Shown piece after piece: positions 42,519 through 53,261 of a stretch of 64,000 nucleotides of DNA. A program made the position numbers and the translations under genes. The notes beneath the pieces were generated by a model that saw only the letters and a list, made by a program, of their open reading frames with translations, was not told where the DNA came from and searched no databases. The stretch is from Ascaphus truei (lineage: Eukaryota; Chordata; Amphibia; Anura; Ascaphidae), in contig CM071570.1 in the NCBI GenBank assembly GCA_036426205.1, positions 69,403,585 through 69,467,584 on the forward strand. Reading direction: 5' to 3'. How positions within the stretch are numbered: the first letter of the stretch is position 1; each line of letters starts with the position of its first letter.

Positions 42519-44886
42519 ATGCCTGTGAGAGCTACGACCTCTACAAGCAAAATATGCCCACCTGTAGGACTACCACAATTGGGGGTTCTAGCAAATACAG
42601 TGGCAACAGCTGCAATAGTGCCTCCTGAGGTCAGGAAGAAAATTATACCTGATTGCCCCAAAATGGAGGACAAGATGCAGCGTTCCTGTAATGAACCCTA
42701 CCCCACGGAAGAGTAGCCCTTCCAGTCCAATAAAGAGGAATACATCTCTTACGGGGAACCTAAACCGAGTCACACCCACAAAACACCCCAAGAATGGTGG
42801 GGGTGCTTGAACTTGGCACGAACCGAAAAGACCGCTCCTATGATGACGAATATGATCGGCAGGAGAAAGAGCGGGAGCAGCAGATCACCAAATATTTCTG
42901 TCAGCTAAAGCAACAGCTAGCGTATATAATGAAGCTTCTGAAGTATCAAATAAAGAAGGAGACCCCAGTATTCCTGATGGGACGGAGTCATCCAAAACAA
43001 AAAGGCGGAAAAAGAAAAAGAAAAGCGGTTCTTCACTTACCGTGGAAGGAACAGACACGTCCGCAGATCCTGTGGAGAAAAAGGGGGACCGAGATGCCCT
43101 GCAGCCTAGAGAAAATGGAGAATTCGTCCCGCGGATAACCGAATATCCAGAGGGCCCAAGGCAGAAGTCGTGTTCCCCAAAGAAGTGTCTGTCCGGTGCC
43201 AACACTGAGGAACCCTCAACCAATCATCCCAGGGAAGTGGAGCCGGAACCAGTGAGTGTCGATCCCTTGACCAGCCATTAGGATGCCCTGAAAAATGCCA
43301 GGAATGACTGTGATATGCTCCGTGAACAATTGAAACAAAAGAAAGATGATTACGCAGAGCTACTGAAAAATAACGTGGAGCTACAGGAATATGTGCTCGC
43401 AATGTACTCTTCGGCCAGGACAGAATTGGACGATCTCAAAACTGAGCTAGATACTGCAAATGCTACTATTTCTGCCATGGATGAAAAGCAGAGCCAATCT
43501 GATAAAATGATGGCTAAGCTGAAGCGGAAGTATGAGGAGGCACTGAAGCAGATGACAGTCTTTCAGCAAGAGGTTCACACTCTTCGCGTAGAGCTGAATG
43601 CCTCACAACAGGAGGTCAACAGTGTCTGGACAGAGGTGGACGTATCTCAGAAAGAGGTTCATACACGCCGCAGAGCACTGGATGCCTCACATCATGAGAC
43701 CAACAGCTGCCGCACAGACCTGGAAGTCTCTAGAAAGGAACTTCACAGTCTCACTGAGGAGCTGGACATTGCAAAGGAAACTATCCTCCATCATAACTTA
43801 GATCTCAAAGTCTCTCAGAAGGAGCTTCAGAACCTAAACCTGTAGATAGAAGTCTCACGCCAGGAGACAGCCCGCCTCCGAGCAGATGTGAAAAATGGAA
43901 GGCGGACTGCAAGGAGGCCCTGAATAGTACAGAGACTGAAAAAAGAGAAAACTTCAAACTGAAAGAAGAAAATTCTCATTTGACAGACTACGTCAAGGAA
44001 AAGAATGAAAAGCTGCACGAGCTTAAAGAAATAAACTAAACTTTTGGAAGATGAGAAGTTTGAAGCAGAGCACCGACTGCAGAACCAACTGCAAGGTCTG
44101 CGTATGCACCTCCAGAAGGCCGAGGAGAAGCAGCAAACTCTGCAGGAAGACAATCTGCAGGCTGCTAAAGAATTACAAGTGCTGCTGGAACGTCTGATTA
44201 CCCAGTGTGTCCCCGCAAAGCAGCATGAGAAACTGAAGGCTACCCTGAGTATCACCAAAACATCACTAGAGGCCAAGCTTAGAACCCAGGTGACTCGGCA
44301 CAAAAGGGAGCACAAGAAGGTTCAGAAACTGAGACAAATAACTGTGGCCCGAGCAAAGAAATTCACAGTGCTTCACATTACAATGAACATGTGGAAGCAA
44401 GCTCAGAGAAAGCAAAGTGTGCAGATAAATTCCCTGAGAAGAGACTTGCAAGACTCACTCAAAAAACAGGGATCTCTCGCAGATGAGATTTCAGTTCTAC
44501 AAGGACAAGTATTGACCCTGACTAAGCGTCAGTATCCCACAGCCACAAAAACCCATGAAGACAAGGGTACAGTGAGAGCTGGGAATACTGGTCGTCTGAA
44601 AAACAAGGTTGTAAAATTTGAACCACCTAAACAAGCACTAGCAAAACCTTCAGCCTACAATAAGACGAGCACTCGACGCGAGGGGAATCTCATGACCGCG
44701 CACGCAGCAAAAAGACTATACTTGGAAAAAGTCCTCCTCGAGCGACTGAGGAGTGCTGATCTCAAGCACCTTCGGGAGGAGACACGAATAAACTGGAGAA
44801 AGGGCTCCAATCCCAGCGGGACTGAGGGTTCTCTTCCTCCATCCACTCTCATTCAAGTCACAGAGATATCTAGAATGAGAGTGTAA
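42519..44886 (+). pseudogene. Long coiled-coil ORF in an LTR element, origin unknown
   Basis: From 42519 a 65-codon frame leads, after shifts, to a Lys-rich basic tract (RRKKKKK near 43003-43025) and then a coiled coil. The segments 43042-43281, 43315-43845 and 44044-44886 share one frame, split by two TAG stops and a pair of compensating shifts (about 43890 and 44036), so the unbroken protein would have been over 600 residues. It has heptad-type Leu/Lys/Glu repeats with repeating V-S-x-x-E-L-H units. The C-terminal part is basic (AHAAKRLYLEKVLLERLRS) and ends at 44886. No RT, protease or integrase is visible. It could be an unusual Gag or a captured host coiled-coil mRNA; I cannot decide. 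Confidence 0.55.
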
Positions 44887-44920
44887 GGATGGGCTTTGGC
44901 CGTGGCAAGCCCGAGCTTCC

Positions 44921-44934
44921 CACAAACAGGGGAG
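44921..44934 (+). other. Polypurine tract
   Basis: ACAAACAGGGGAGG directly before TGTAAATAC, the position and composition of a plus-strand primer before a 3' LTR. The following sequence shares only TGTAA with the 5' LTR. Confidence 0.45.
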
Positions 44935-45744
44935 GTGTAAATACTTAAGTGTTTTGTGTGTTCTATACTGCAAACTGTCATACCTTACTGTAGGTATGTA
45001 GGCTGGATAGTGAGTTTATTTTGGTGTCAAGCATATTAATGTGTATGAGTGGCTCATGTTCAGGTTAATAATTGGATGGAATTTATTAAGGCTTTCATGA
45101 TATTGGATGAGGTTCGGTTCACTGGCAATCCAAATAATGAAGATACCATTTATGTAATGTAAATAATAATATAACATGATTGTATCTTCATAGAGCAAAG
45201 TAGCCAGAGATTGGCAAATAAGTCATTTTATTTAGATTTGATAGTTTGGGTTTTACTTCTGTTTTTGTCAGCTTAGGGTTTACACTATGATGGTTCATCC
45301 AAGGCAAAGCGCAATGCTAGAGAGAGAGGAAAGCAGTGTATAAACAGCAATGCATGGAAAGAAAGAGCATACTAGGGGATAATTCATAGGCAGTATAAAG
45401 GTTTTTTCCCTTCTACACAGGTTTAGCTTAATATTTACAAAAGAACCAGAAATGTATGCACTGTTTCTGAAAATGATAATGAAACAAACTTACTAATATA
45501 TGATTGATTTCTTTTTCAGAGGTTGTTTGATATTGCTATTATTAAATTAAACAAAATGTACACTTTTATATAGTAATCAATAAATAAGGGCACATGTTGT
45601 CAAAGAGATCTGTAAGAGATAGTGAGAAATATATTTTTTTAAATGTAGGATTTCATAAAATACTATACAATCTATAAAATAAAACAAAATAAAATACCGA
45701 AAAATAACTAAAAATATTTAATATATATATTATTATTATATATA

Positions 45745-45782
<38 letters not shown>

Positions 45783-46460
45783 ATATAATATATATATATA
45801 TAATATATATATATATAATATATATATAAATATATATTGTAGTGTATATTAATATAATAAGAACACATTTCTTTCTGTAATGGTGATGAAGCAGGATCAG
45901 TATTGCCAGATGATTAGATTATAGTGCAGTTTGGAAGATTCATACATTATATCTAACATGATTGAGTTACCTTTCTACAATAAGATTTATTTCTTAATAT
46001 GTATTTATCTAAAACCAAATAAAAGTGTTTAACCCAGGTATATTACAGAACATTATACTGCATGAAAAAACAGGTTTTAAATATTTGTGGTTTGGATTGG
46101 CTGAGAACATTTAAAAATAGCAGTTCTTTCCTTAGCCAGTCGCCATGGCAACATGTCCCTTAGGCATTGTGACACACAAAAGTGAAGAAAAATCTATGAA
46201 AACAAATTTACGTATTCTAACTATATAAAAGCATCTGAAGGCTTTGGGATAGAGTGGTGTACAGACAAGAGGTGGATAGGTAATAATAACCTGCAATACA
46301 ATGTTGTTATGTCTTCAATAGCTTAATGCACACTTGTAATGCAAAATGGTAAATTACTTTCTTATTGCCATAGTAATATACAGTATAACATTTAAACCAA
46401 ATTGCACTATATTCTCTTATTGCCATGATTTACTTTAGAACTTGGTTGCTGGCAATGCTA
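44935..46460. other. Possible truncated 3' LTR, then unassigned DNA
   Basis: Starts TGTAAATAC after the polypurine tract but does not match the 5' LTR at 40947. The remainder is AT-rich, with an AT microsatellite at 45716-45850 and no gene. Confidence 0.4.
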
Positions 46461-46461
46461 A

Positions 46462-46498
46462 GATATATATTATATATATATATATATATATAAATAAT

Positions 46499-46544
<46 letters not shown>

Positions 46545-46619
46545 TTAAAATGCTTGGTGAATTTTGCATGATTTGTAAAATCGGGTGAGAGTTTTGAAAA
46601 TCTCTAGTTAGATTGTGCA

Positions 46620-46658
<39 letters not shown>
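46462..46658. repeat. AT tracts enclosing a partial hAT-like MITE
   Basis: AT tracts at 46462-46543 and 46625-46658 enclose 46544-46606, a copy of the right end of the MITE at 40380-40673 (TTAAAATGCTTGGTGAATTT onward to TCTCTA). Its flank GTTAGATTGTG matches the flank of that copy as well. Confidence 0.75.
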
Positions 46659-46659
<1 letters not shown>

Positions 46660-46660
<1 letters not shown>

Positions 46661-47005
46661 GTTTAGTTTACTTAGTGTTCCGTTACCTTTTTCCTTTCAA
46701 AAACATCAGTGAGAAGAAGGTCGGCAGGCTTGTTTTGAAGATGTTTATGTCCTTTCTGAATGCTGATTCCTTCCATGCTGGCTTGTTGATTTGTGCAATG
46801 ATAGTGCAAATAGTTATGATTTTAAAGGAACAGTCTTTGCAACCAAATTATTATACTTTATCTGAAGGAGTCGGCAAACATAAATGTTTTTTTATTAAAA
46901 TATTGTAAGTTGCTGATTTTATCAATTTGTTTATATTAATACAGTCTGTAAAGTAAATAATCTAGTAGATATTTTGTAGTATTGGGAAAAAATGGTTTAA
47001 ATGGA
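46660..47005. other. Unassigned DNA
   Basis: A short frame (46615-46908) partly made of AT repeat has no recognisable domain. Confidence 0.4.
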
Positions 47006-47007
47006 TT

Positions 47008-47050
47008 TATCCTTGAAGAAGTCTCATCTGAGACGAAACACGTAGGGTGC
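47008..47050 (+). ncRNA. Hammerhead-ribozyme-like motif
   Basis: TTGAAGA (47013-47019; only C3 differs from CUGANGA), stem II GTCTC/GAGAC with loop ATCT, intact GAAA (47035-47038), CACGTA with short stem III and UA cleavage site (47043-47044), then GGGTG, which could pair weakly with TATCC upstream as stem I. It is the core closest to consensus apart from C3. Confidence 0.55.
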
Positions 47051-47490
47051 CTTTGCCTTCCTATTGCTGACATTGTCTCTAAGTTGGAACTATCATAGAT
47101 AGTATATTCATCCCAACAGAGTTCAGTAAAAGTGGACTTCTAGCTGTAAGGCTATACAGCACTTCACCAAAATCTCATGCATCCCAGAGACGTCATCAAC
47201 AAAACAGATGAAACAGCTGATCCACATTGCTATAGAGTTGAGGCAGGGACCCCTGCACTCGTGGCCTCCACTGCAGCTTGGATTGTTATCTGATATGCCT
47301 ATTACTTCTGTTACATTTTAAGTAGCTTTTCACTATTGCGTGATACTAATACACCAACAGTACTTCACTATATTGGCCTTTTTCTGTTTTTCAGTTCTTC
47401 CATCAGGATTACCTACAGTATTTCAATATTAATTTAATAATATTGCATTTTACCACTGGGAGTATATACAGTATATTAGGGGCCATTTTG
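47051..47490. other. Probable PLE terminal-repeat remnant
   Basis: Non-coding sequence downstream of a hammerhead-like motif. No other signature. Confidence 0.3.
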
Positions 47491-47499
47491 TCTTGCCTG

Positions 47500-48350
47500 T
47501 ACGACAGGTGTTCCTTTGCTATCTCATAGCATAATATTGACCATGTTCAGGTTCCATTTGTGAGCACTTTTCCTTACGCCCACACCGGCAGTAAATCTTA
47601 CTACAACTATGTTACTTACCCCAGCCGGGATGAAGGCTCTCTGGGCGCCTGGATAATTATCTGGTAAGGGACCCTTAATAATCCAAGCATGAGGGCAAAT
47701 AAAAATAAAAAATTCCAAAATCATGATAAATAATCCAAGTCCCGATGGTAAAGTAAAAAGAACAAAACACAAAAGCATTAAAAATGAAAGAAAGCCTGAT
47801 GGCAAAAAATAAAGTGAAAAATAAATCCAAGCCGATGGCCTCTTTTCAATCCAGTGACATCCTGTATCCACAATATTGGATCCTCAATTTGCTACGAAGT
47901 CCTGGGTCCTCGGTTGCTTGAAGAGTAGTCTCCAGTGAGTATTTATTTTTTCTTTAAAGATGTATTCTTTCTTTTCTTCTATCATTGCCAGAGTATGTGG
48001 CTTTCTCTGCTTCTTCCTGTCTTCTGAGATATCCCAAGCCTTATATATTGCATGTGATGTCACAGAAGACCTATCACATGGTACACAACCAATCCGAATG
48101 GGACATATATTGTACTATGTTATCCCCTCACGTTTTCCTGAAAATAACTTCTCAGGCAAAAGTGAGAATCACATGGTACATCAAGCAACCAGATTTGTTG
48201 ATGTACCATGTGATTCCTTCCTTTTTTTCAAATAAATGTCATGTCAAAGGGAAGAAATCACATGGTACATGAAGCAACAGAAGTTGACCAGAAGGACTTA
48301 CCTTAGGTCTACAGGACTCCATTGCATACAACAGAATGGAGTCAAACCAA
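47500..48350. mobile_element. Possible third relative of the foldback family
   Basis: Carries blocks in the order of the left arm of the foldback element: a GGGATGAAGGC block (47626-47636), a CCTCGG/GAAG block (47908-47925), a TGATGTCACAG block, and a CACATGGTAC centre with a perfect hairpin at 48168-48214. Only partial similarity by eye; the boundaries are approximate. Confidence 0.4.
48168..48214. repeat. Perfect 17-bp hairpin
   Basis: ATCACATGGTACATCAA (48168-48184) and its exact complement (48198-48214), loop 13 nt. The CACATGGTAC word also marks the centres at 12839 and 27490. Confidence 0.9.
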
Positions 48351-48479
48351 AAGCCACAGAAGTGTCCTGTTCCTGAACCAGAGGTAGCTGAAAGAGCTGA
48401 AGGTTTAAAAATCCACCCAGATTGTATCCAATGGCAGATTCGCATGAATCCACTTATATTTTTTAGTACCTACCCACGG

Positions 48480-49235
48480 ACGGATTTTGATAGGGGGGAC
48501 GGATTTGGTAAAAAAAAACAAGAAATTCTGGGAAAAGTATTTGGACTGGCACACCCATCTATAGTGTCCAGTGCCTGTCCACTAACCTGGTCTCCCTTGT
48601 TCTTTGCTTAACCTCTATTACATATATATATATATTGAAATATTTTGGTTTTTACTACAACTAGTGGTATAAATATAAAATACATGTATTTGATACAAAC
48701 TAGTGGAGTGCCTTGGCTTAGGACATGGGAGGTGTGTGGAATGGAGTGGGTGGGGATGGGAGGAGAACCGTGTGGTGCTTCAACCTGCCAGTGCTAGGCA
48801 GGAAAGTAGGGCTAGAGCAGATGTAGCATGGATTACAGTCATCCCTACCGCGGATGAACAAGCAAAAATCAGCAGTGCCAGGACAATGCTGCCATAATCG
48901 ATCTACCGGGGTCCATGATTCTGAATGGGACCCCTGGCAGTATTAATCCATTGGTGCCATGACCACTGTGGTCCAATGACCGTGGCACCGAAGACTGTTA
49001 GCCTTGCTCCATCTGTACACATTATAGCAGCAGATCATCTGAGTCTTTCTGACCTTAGGCTAGCTAGCAGCAACAGCCAGTCTAGTACTGTATAGCACTA
49101 AAATATCTAAGAAGTGAAGTTAAAAAATAACTGTCTAATACTAATATCAGTTTAGAGGTTTGAAAAAATATTTTGAAAGTAGATGGGGAGGGGCGAGAAG
49201 AGCTGGATGTACAGTAATTTTGATTGTCATCATTG
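48480..49235. other. Unassigned DNA with dispersed repeat copy 2
   Basis: 48835-48960 matches 38095-38230 (see that entry). The rest shows no gene. Confidence 0.45.
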
Positions 49236-49239
49236 TGGT

Positions 49240-50300
49240 GTTGGGGTTGATGATGAATCTGATAAAGTTAAATAATTGAAAGTGATGTTCCTGATGTGTC
49301 TACTACTCATAGCAAGTATAAGCTGAAGGACAGTGAGACTGTCAACTGAATCCCAATCTCAAGGCAGAAGATTCAACTCTCACACCACCTCCCCCCTCTC
49401 CCGCTTAGTAGACAAAAAGCTCCAGTTAAGACATTTAAAATAGGAACAGGAAATTAAAGTCAGCCTAAGACCCTATCTTCTAGTACTGCTAGTACTTCTG
49501 AAACTAAAATTGCTAATGTGAAGAAGCATATTATTGAGACTGTTAGTGAAACTCAGTTCTAGAGAAGAGACAATCCCACCACCACCACCACCACCACTGC
49601 CAGCTGCTGCTGTTACTGTTGCCAAGCCCACTACATCATCATTCAAAAACATAAATGAATAACAAACAAGCTCTGGCGTTGATAAAACAAAACTGAGGAG
49701 CTGTGAAACAGTTAAATTAGTAAGAGGGAGAGTCACAGGGACTTGACTGTGAGGAGCAGTTGGGTGCACTTGAGGCTGATTCATTTATTCAACTATCACT
49801 TGTTATGAATGAGGAGGACTCTGATGAGAAATGTGTTGATGTGATAGATTGTTATTTAAGTGGTGGTGGCACTGGTAATGGCGGGGGTGATGAATGTGGT
49901 AATAATTCAGATGCAAGTGATGATACTGTTATCATTGTTAAAGATTGTAAAAATACAGATTCAACCACAAGTAAAGCGAAAACTCCAAGAAGAAATAATA
50001 ACCATGTATATTCATAATTTAAAAAAACACAAGCAAAACATGATTATCCTCAACATCACATACTTCAATGTCACTTTCCTTCTCATCAGCCACACCCTCT
50101 TTTACACAGAAGTCCTCATCACAAGTACCATTAAACAGGTGATTCTTGTAGTGGTTATGATGTTATTGACCCAGGGCCAACACCACCACCACCACCACAA
50201 CATCAACGACCACAATTACATTCACAATGTCCAGAATCACCAGTTGCATCTATCGTCAGCCATATTATGAATGGAAGAGCTGTTGTGTGGTGTTTTTATT
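49240..50300. other. Low-complexity acidic or His/Thr-coding fragments, unassigned
   Basis: Trinucleotide runs (CAC, GGT) and short frames such as 49760-50017, with an acidic stretch MNEEDSDEKC and a Gly/Asp/Asn run. It may be the degraded N-terminal part of the hAT transposase remnant downstream, but no zinc finger is visible. Confidence 0.3.
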
Positions 50301-50874
50301 TATAGCTTAAAACTTCATGTATCTTATGTCAAACAGTTTTGAAAAGGGGTAGACCGGGTACCCATCGTGGTACCTCAGCGTTAAGAAGTCCAATGACCCC
50401 CTGCCACCATACAAAGTGGCAGACAAATTAAGATAGTCACCGGTCAAGATGAAGACAATAATTCACTGTCAGTACTGCAAACACACACCACCAACAGTCA
50501 GAATTTTCTCATGGTGGTGATACATTTGATAAGGTTGGTGATTTATATTATCTTTGTTTAAGAGGTATGATGATCAATAGCAGTAATAATGTGATCATAA
50601 TGATGATGGTGGGTGTGCTAATGTTAGCTTGCTCAGCAGCATTTTGCAAAGCAGACAACATGATGTCAGTGCTACAGCTCCTATAGTAGTATTACTGTAC
50701 AAGCAGCCATATATGCCCCCCAATGCAACAGCAGCAGCCCACAGTTTGAGAAAGCATTTGAAAAGGTGAACAAATTCCACCGCACCCATGAGAGCTGTTG
50801 TGATGAGTTGCAATTTAGCTAAAATGCCTGCTGCTATAAACTTGTTGCCATTCAAATTGGTTCAATCTCAGAAG

Positions 50875-51105
50875 TTGGAGACAGCTAATGCAAAGTGCAG
50901 AACCACGTTGGACCGTCCCAAGCAGATCCTATTTCCCTAACAAGGCACTTCCTGAACTGTACAGCAAAGTTGTTGCATGGGTGGTTGAAGTGCAGTATAG
51001 TACACCTCACTACTAACATGTTATGTAGTGGTCTTGGAGTTGGTGACTACCTCACAATTACTGTCCATTGGTTGTGTTTTAGTATTGTTAAACAACAAAA
51101 GTAGG
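50875..51105 (+). pseudogene. hAT-family transposase remnant
   Basis: In one frame the text reads RPKQILFPNKALPELYSKVV and in the next IVHLTTNMLCSGLGVGDYLT followed by ITVHW. This follows the ZBED-type hAT transposase pattern in which P-SR-YF---IP-MY is followed by V-LTTD-WTS---ESYLT-T-HW, around the first catalytic Asp. Here the TTD position reads TTN. Only about 75 residues are recognisable, with one frame change. This is homology by memory of the family pattern, hence moderate confidence. Confidence 0.5.
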
Positions 51106-51109
51106 TGAA

Positions 51110-51815
51110 AAACAATACTCATGTTTTGAGTGTTATACTGTATGTGTGAATGACACTGAGCCAGCCTCTGCCACTCCCTGTATTATTCATATACATTTGG
51201 TTGAGAAATATATGTTAGATAATATTTTAAATGTTGTCAATTTTATATCTAATCTATATCTAATATGAATATCTCAAATGAAGGTTTTTTACTAATTGGA
51301 AGTGAGTGCATGTCCTGTTGGCCACTTTAGCTTGTAATAAAGAATCTATTTTTTATACAGTATTATGCTATGGAGCTGGCGCTTCTTTTCTTTTTTGTAG
51401 GTATTTTGTGATTTGGCAGATCACTAAAAGAAGCTTTGCCTACTCCATACAGTGACTGCAGTTTGGAACTGGACTATTAATCTTTTTCATCTTGTTGGAC
51501 TGGTTTGATTTTATTTGATCACTTCCTACACTGTACACATAATTATTAATCATTGTATTAGTTATACTGTTATATTTTATTATTAACTTTTTACCACACT
51601 GAAACCACTTATTCCCTCAAAGGCATTGATAATACTCATTTAGGGCTACTCATTGTTTTTGTTGTTTATGTTATATATTTAGCCATGTAGCAGCTTTTAA
51701 GAGTATCATACACCAGAACAGTTTATTTCAACACTATTTGTTATTCACTTGATCAAACTGGTGGGTCATCATGATGAAATCAGCTCAGACCGATTCACCA
51801 GACGCAATTAATTTA
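51110..51815. other. Unassigned DNA, possible PLE terminal sequence
   Basis: The phrase TATGGAGCTGGCGCTTCTTT (51367) recurs at 52134, on either side of a PLE N-terminal fragment. This suggests that the two positions are element boundary sequences. Confidence 0.35.
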
Positions 51816-51819
51816 TTTT

Positions 51820-52132
51820 AAAAATTGAATCTGCTGACTCTGCATTCATATCAGATATGAAAGATAATCTTTTTAAGCTGGATAAATGTCTTAAGGACGA
51901 AATGTGCCACTGGAGGGATAAGGTCTCTCTGGAGTACTATATTGAAAAAAAAGATCATACCGAGAGGCCTCAAAAAACCTTCATCTGAAACCGTCAGATT
52001 GCAATGAAACATTGGAAACTTGTTCTCTATCTCTTATGGGACATTTAGTGTCCTATAGAAAAGAGAAACTTAAAGTACTTGCAGCTTCTATTTTGAGTTT
52101 GCAGGTTGAACTCAGGGCCCACATGTTGGGAC
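51820..52132 (+). pseudogene. Penelope-like element: extreme N-terminal fragment
   Basis: Translation gives FKLDKCLKDEMCHWRDKVSL, then EYYIEKK and, after a shift, PRGLKK, then MGHLVSYRKEKLKVLAASIL. This follows the PLE N-terminal order LDK.LK.E..HW...TL..Y...KI.PRGL..., located upstream of the KFxRDxxDY motif seen at 8559. It ends at the repeated GGAGCTGGCGCTTC phrase. Frame changes make it a pseudogene. Confidence 0.55.
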
Positions 52133-52154
52133 CTATGGAGCTGGCGCTTCTTTT

Positions 52155-52272
52155 CTATATATAAATATATAATTATAATTAATATATTTATAGTATATAT
52201 ATATATTATCTATATATATATACTCTTCATTGTTCTACTACTCTACTATCTCCTGTCCTCTCGTATCTCGTA

Positions 52273-52303
<31 letters not shown>

Positions 52304-52525
52304 CTCTCTCTCTCTCTCTGTGTCTCTTCTCTCTGTCTCTCTGCCTCGTCTCTCTCTCTCCGTCTCTCTCTCTCTCTCTCTCTCGTCTCTCTCTCTCTCC
52401 TCTCTCTCTCTCCTCTCTCTCCTCTCTCTCTCTCTTCCTCTCTCTCATCTTCTCTCTCATCTCTCTCTACTCTCTCTATCTCTCTCCTCTCTCTATCCTC
52501 CTCTCTCTCCTCTCTCCTCCGTGCC

Positions 52526-52562
<37 letters not shown>
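52155..52562. repeat. Compound AT/CT/AT microsatellite
   Basis: AT-rich tract, then about 270 bp of TCTCTC/TCC repeats (52260-52528), then (TA)n directly abutting the LTR that starts at 52563. Ser/Leu-rich frames are by-products. Confidence 0.97.
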
Positions 52563-52566
<4 letters not shown>

Positions 52567-53172
52567 ACAGAACCAGGTATGGTGATAATTCCATATATAG
52601 GGCTCCCAGATACTGAACCATTTCTATCCTGTTTAGGCGGAAAGTGCAGCCTCAGAATGCATGCACTCTATCCCCACAGTTTGGCAAGTGCTGAACTGAG
52701 GGGTGAGGGATCCAGACTAGAGTTTGCTGCTGCCTGATTTCTGTCACCTGTCCTGCTAGTTAGAGATCAGGTATTTAAGGCTGATTTCCTGGTTCCTCTC
52801 CCCTCTCCCCAAGAGCCTGGAGGCGAAGCCTGCTGGAAGCAGAGAGGAGAAACGCCTCTCACCAAACAGGTTTAATCATTCTGTTCCTTTTGTCTAAAAC
52901 TGCAAAGTTCCTATTTTTTTTTTGGAACTGGATAAGCCATTCCAACCCCAGTCAGGGAAAACCTTAGTTAAGTTAGTGCTCAGACGAGCAGGGTTTTTTG
53001 TTTGCTTATGTATTATTTTGAATTCTGTGGCAGTCTCAGTGCCTGGACTAATAAACCGGCAATAGCCTGTTTAAAGAACAGCACGTTACGCCTCGTAATT
53101 TAACCTACCCTAAAGACTGTGTTCTAACAGTCCCAGACAGACTGCGAGCCCTGGAGTAAGCCGTTTGTCACA
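52563..53172 (+). repeat. Gmr1-like element LTR 1
   Basis: Starts TGTGACAGAA, ends GTTTGTCACA (inverted TGTGAC/GTCACA ends), followed by TA and the primer-binding site. Closely matches LTRs 2 and 3 with scattered single-base gaps. Confidence 0.93.
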
Positions 53173-53174
53173 TA

Positions 53175-53192
53175 TGGTGGAGAATCGGAAGA
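53175..53192 (+). other. Primer-binding site, unit 1
   Basis: TGGTGGAGAATCGGAAGA, two bases after the LTR; the unit 3 version reads TGGTGGAGAATGCGGGAAG, so this copy has lost bases. tRNA not assigned. Confidence 0.7.
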
Positions 53193-53261
53193 ACACTAAA
53201 AGGTCTGCGGGTTAAGAACTTTAAAAAAAAAAAAAAAAGTTTTTTTCTCTCCAACAATAGG

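Noticed and set aside
49473..49784. Frame ending in a Gly/Ser run and the CAC trinucleotide runs as a homopolymeric-tract gene
   Set aside because: The open frame is short and driven by trinucleotide repeats (CAC/GTG); no exon signals.
52106..52616. 153- and 128-codon Ser/Leu-rich frames
   Set aside because: They translate a TCTCTC microsatellite next to LTR 1.
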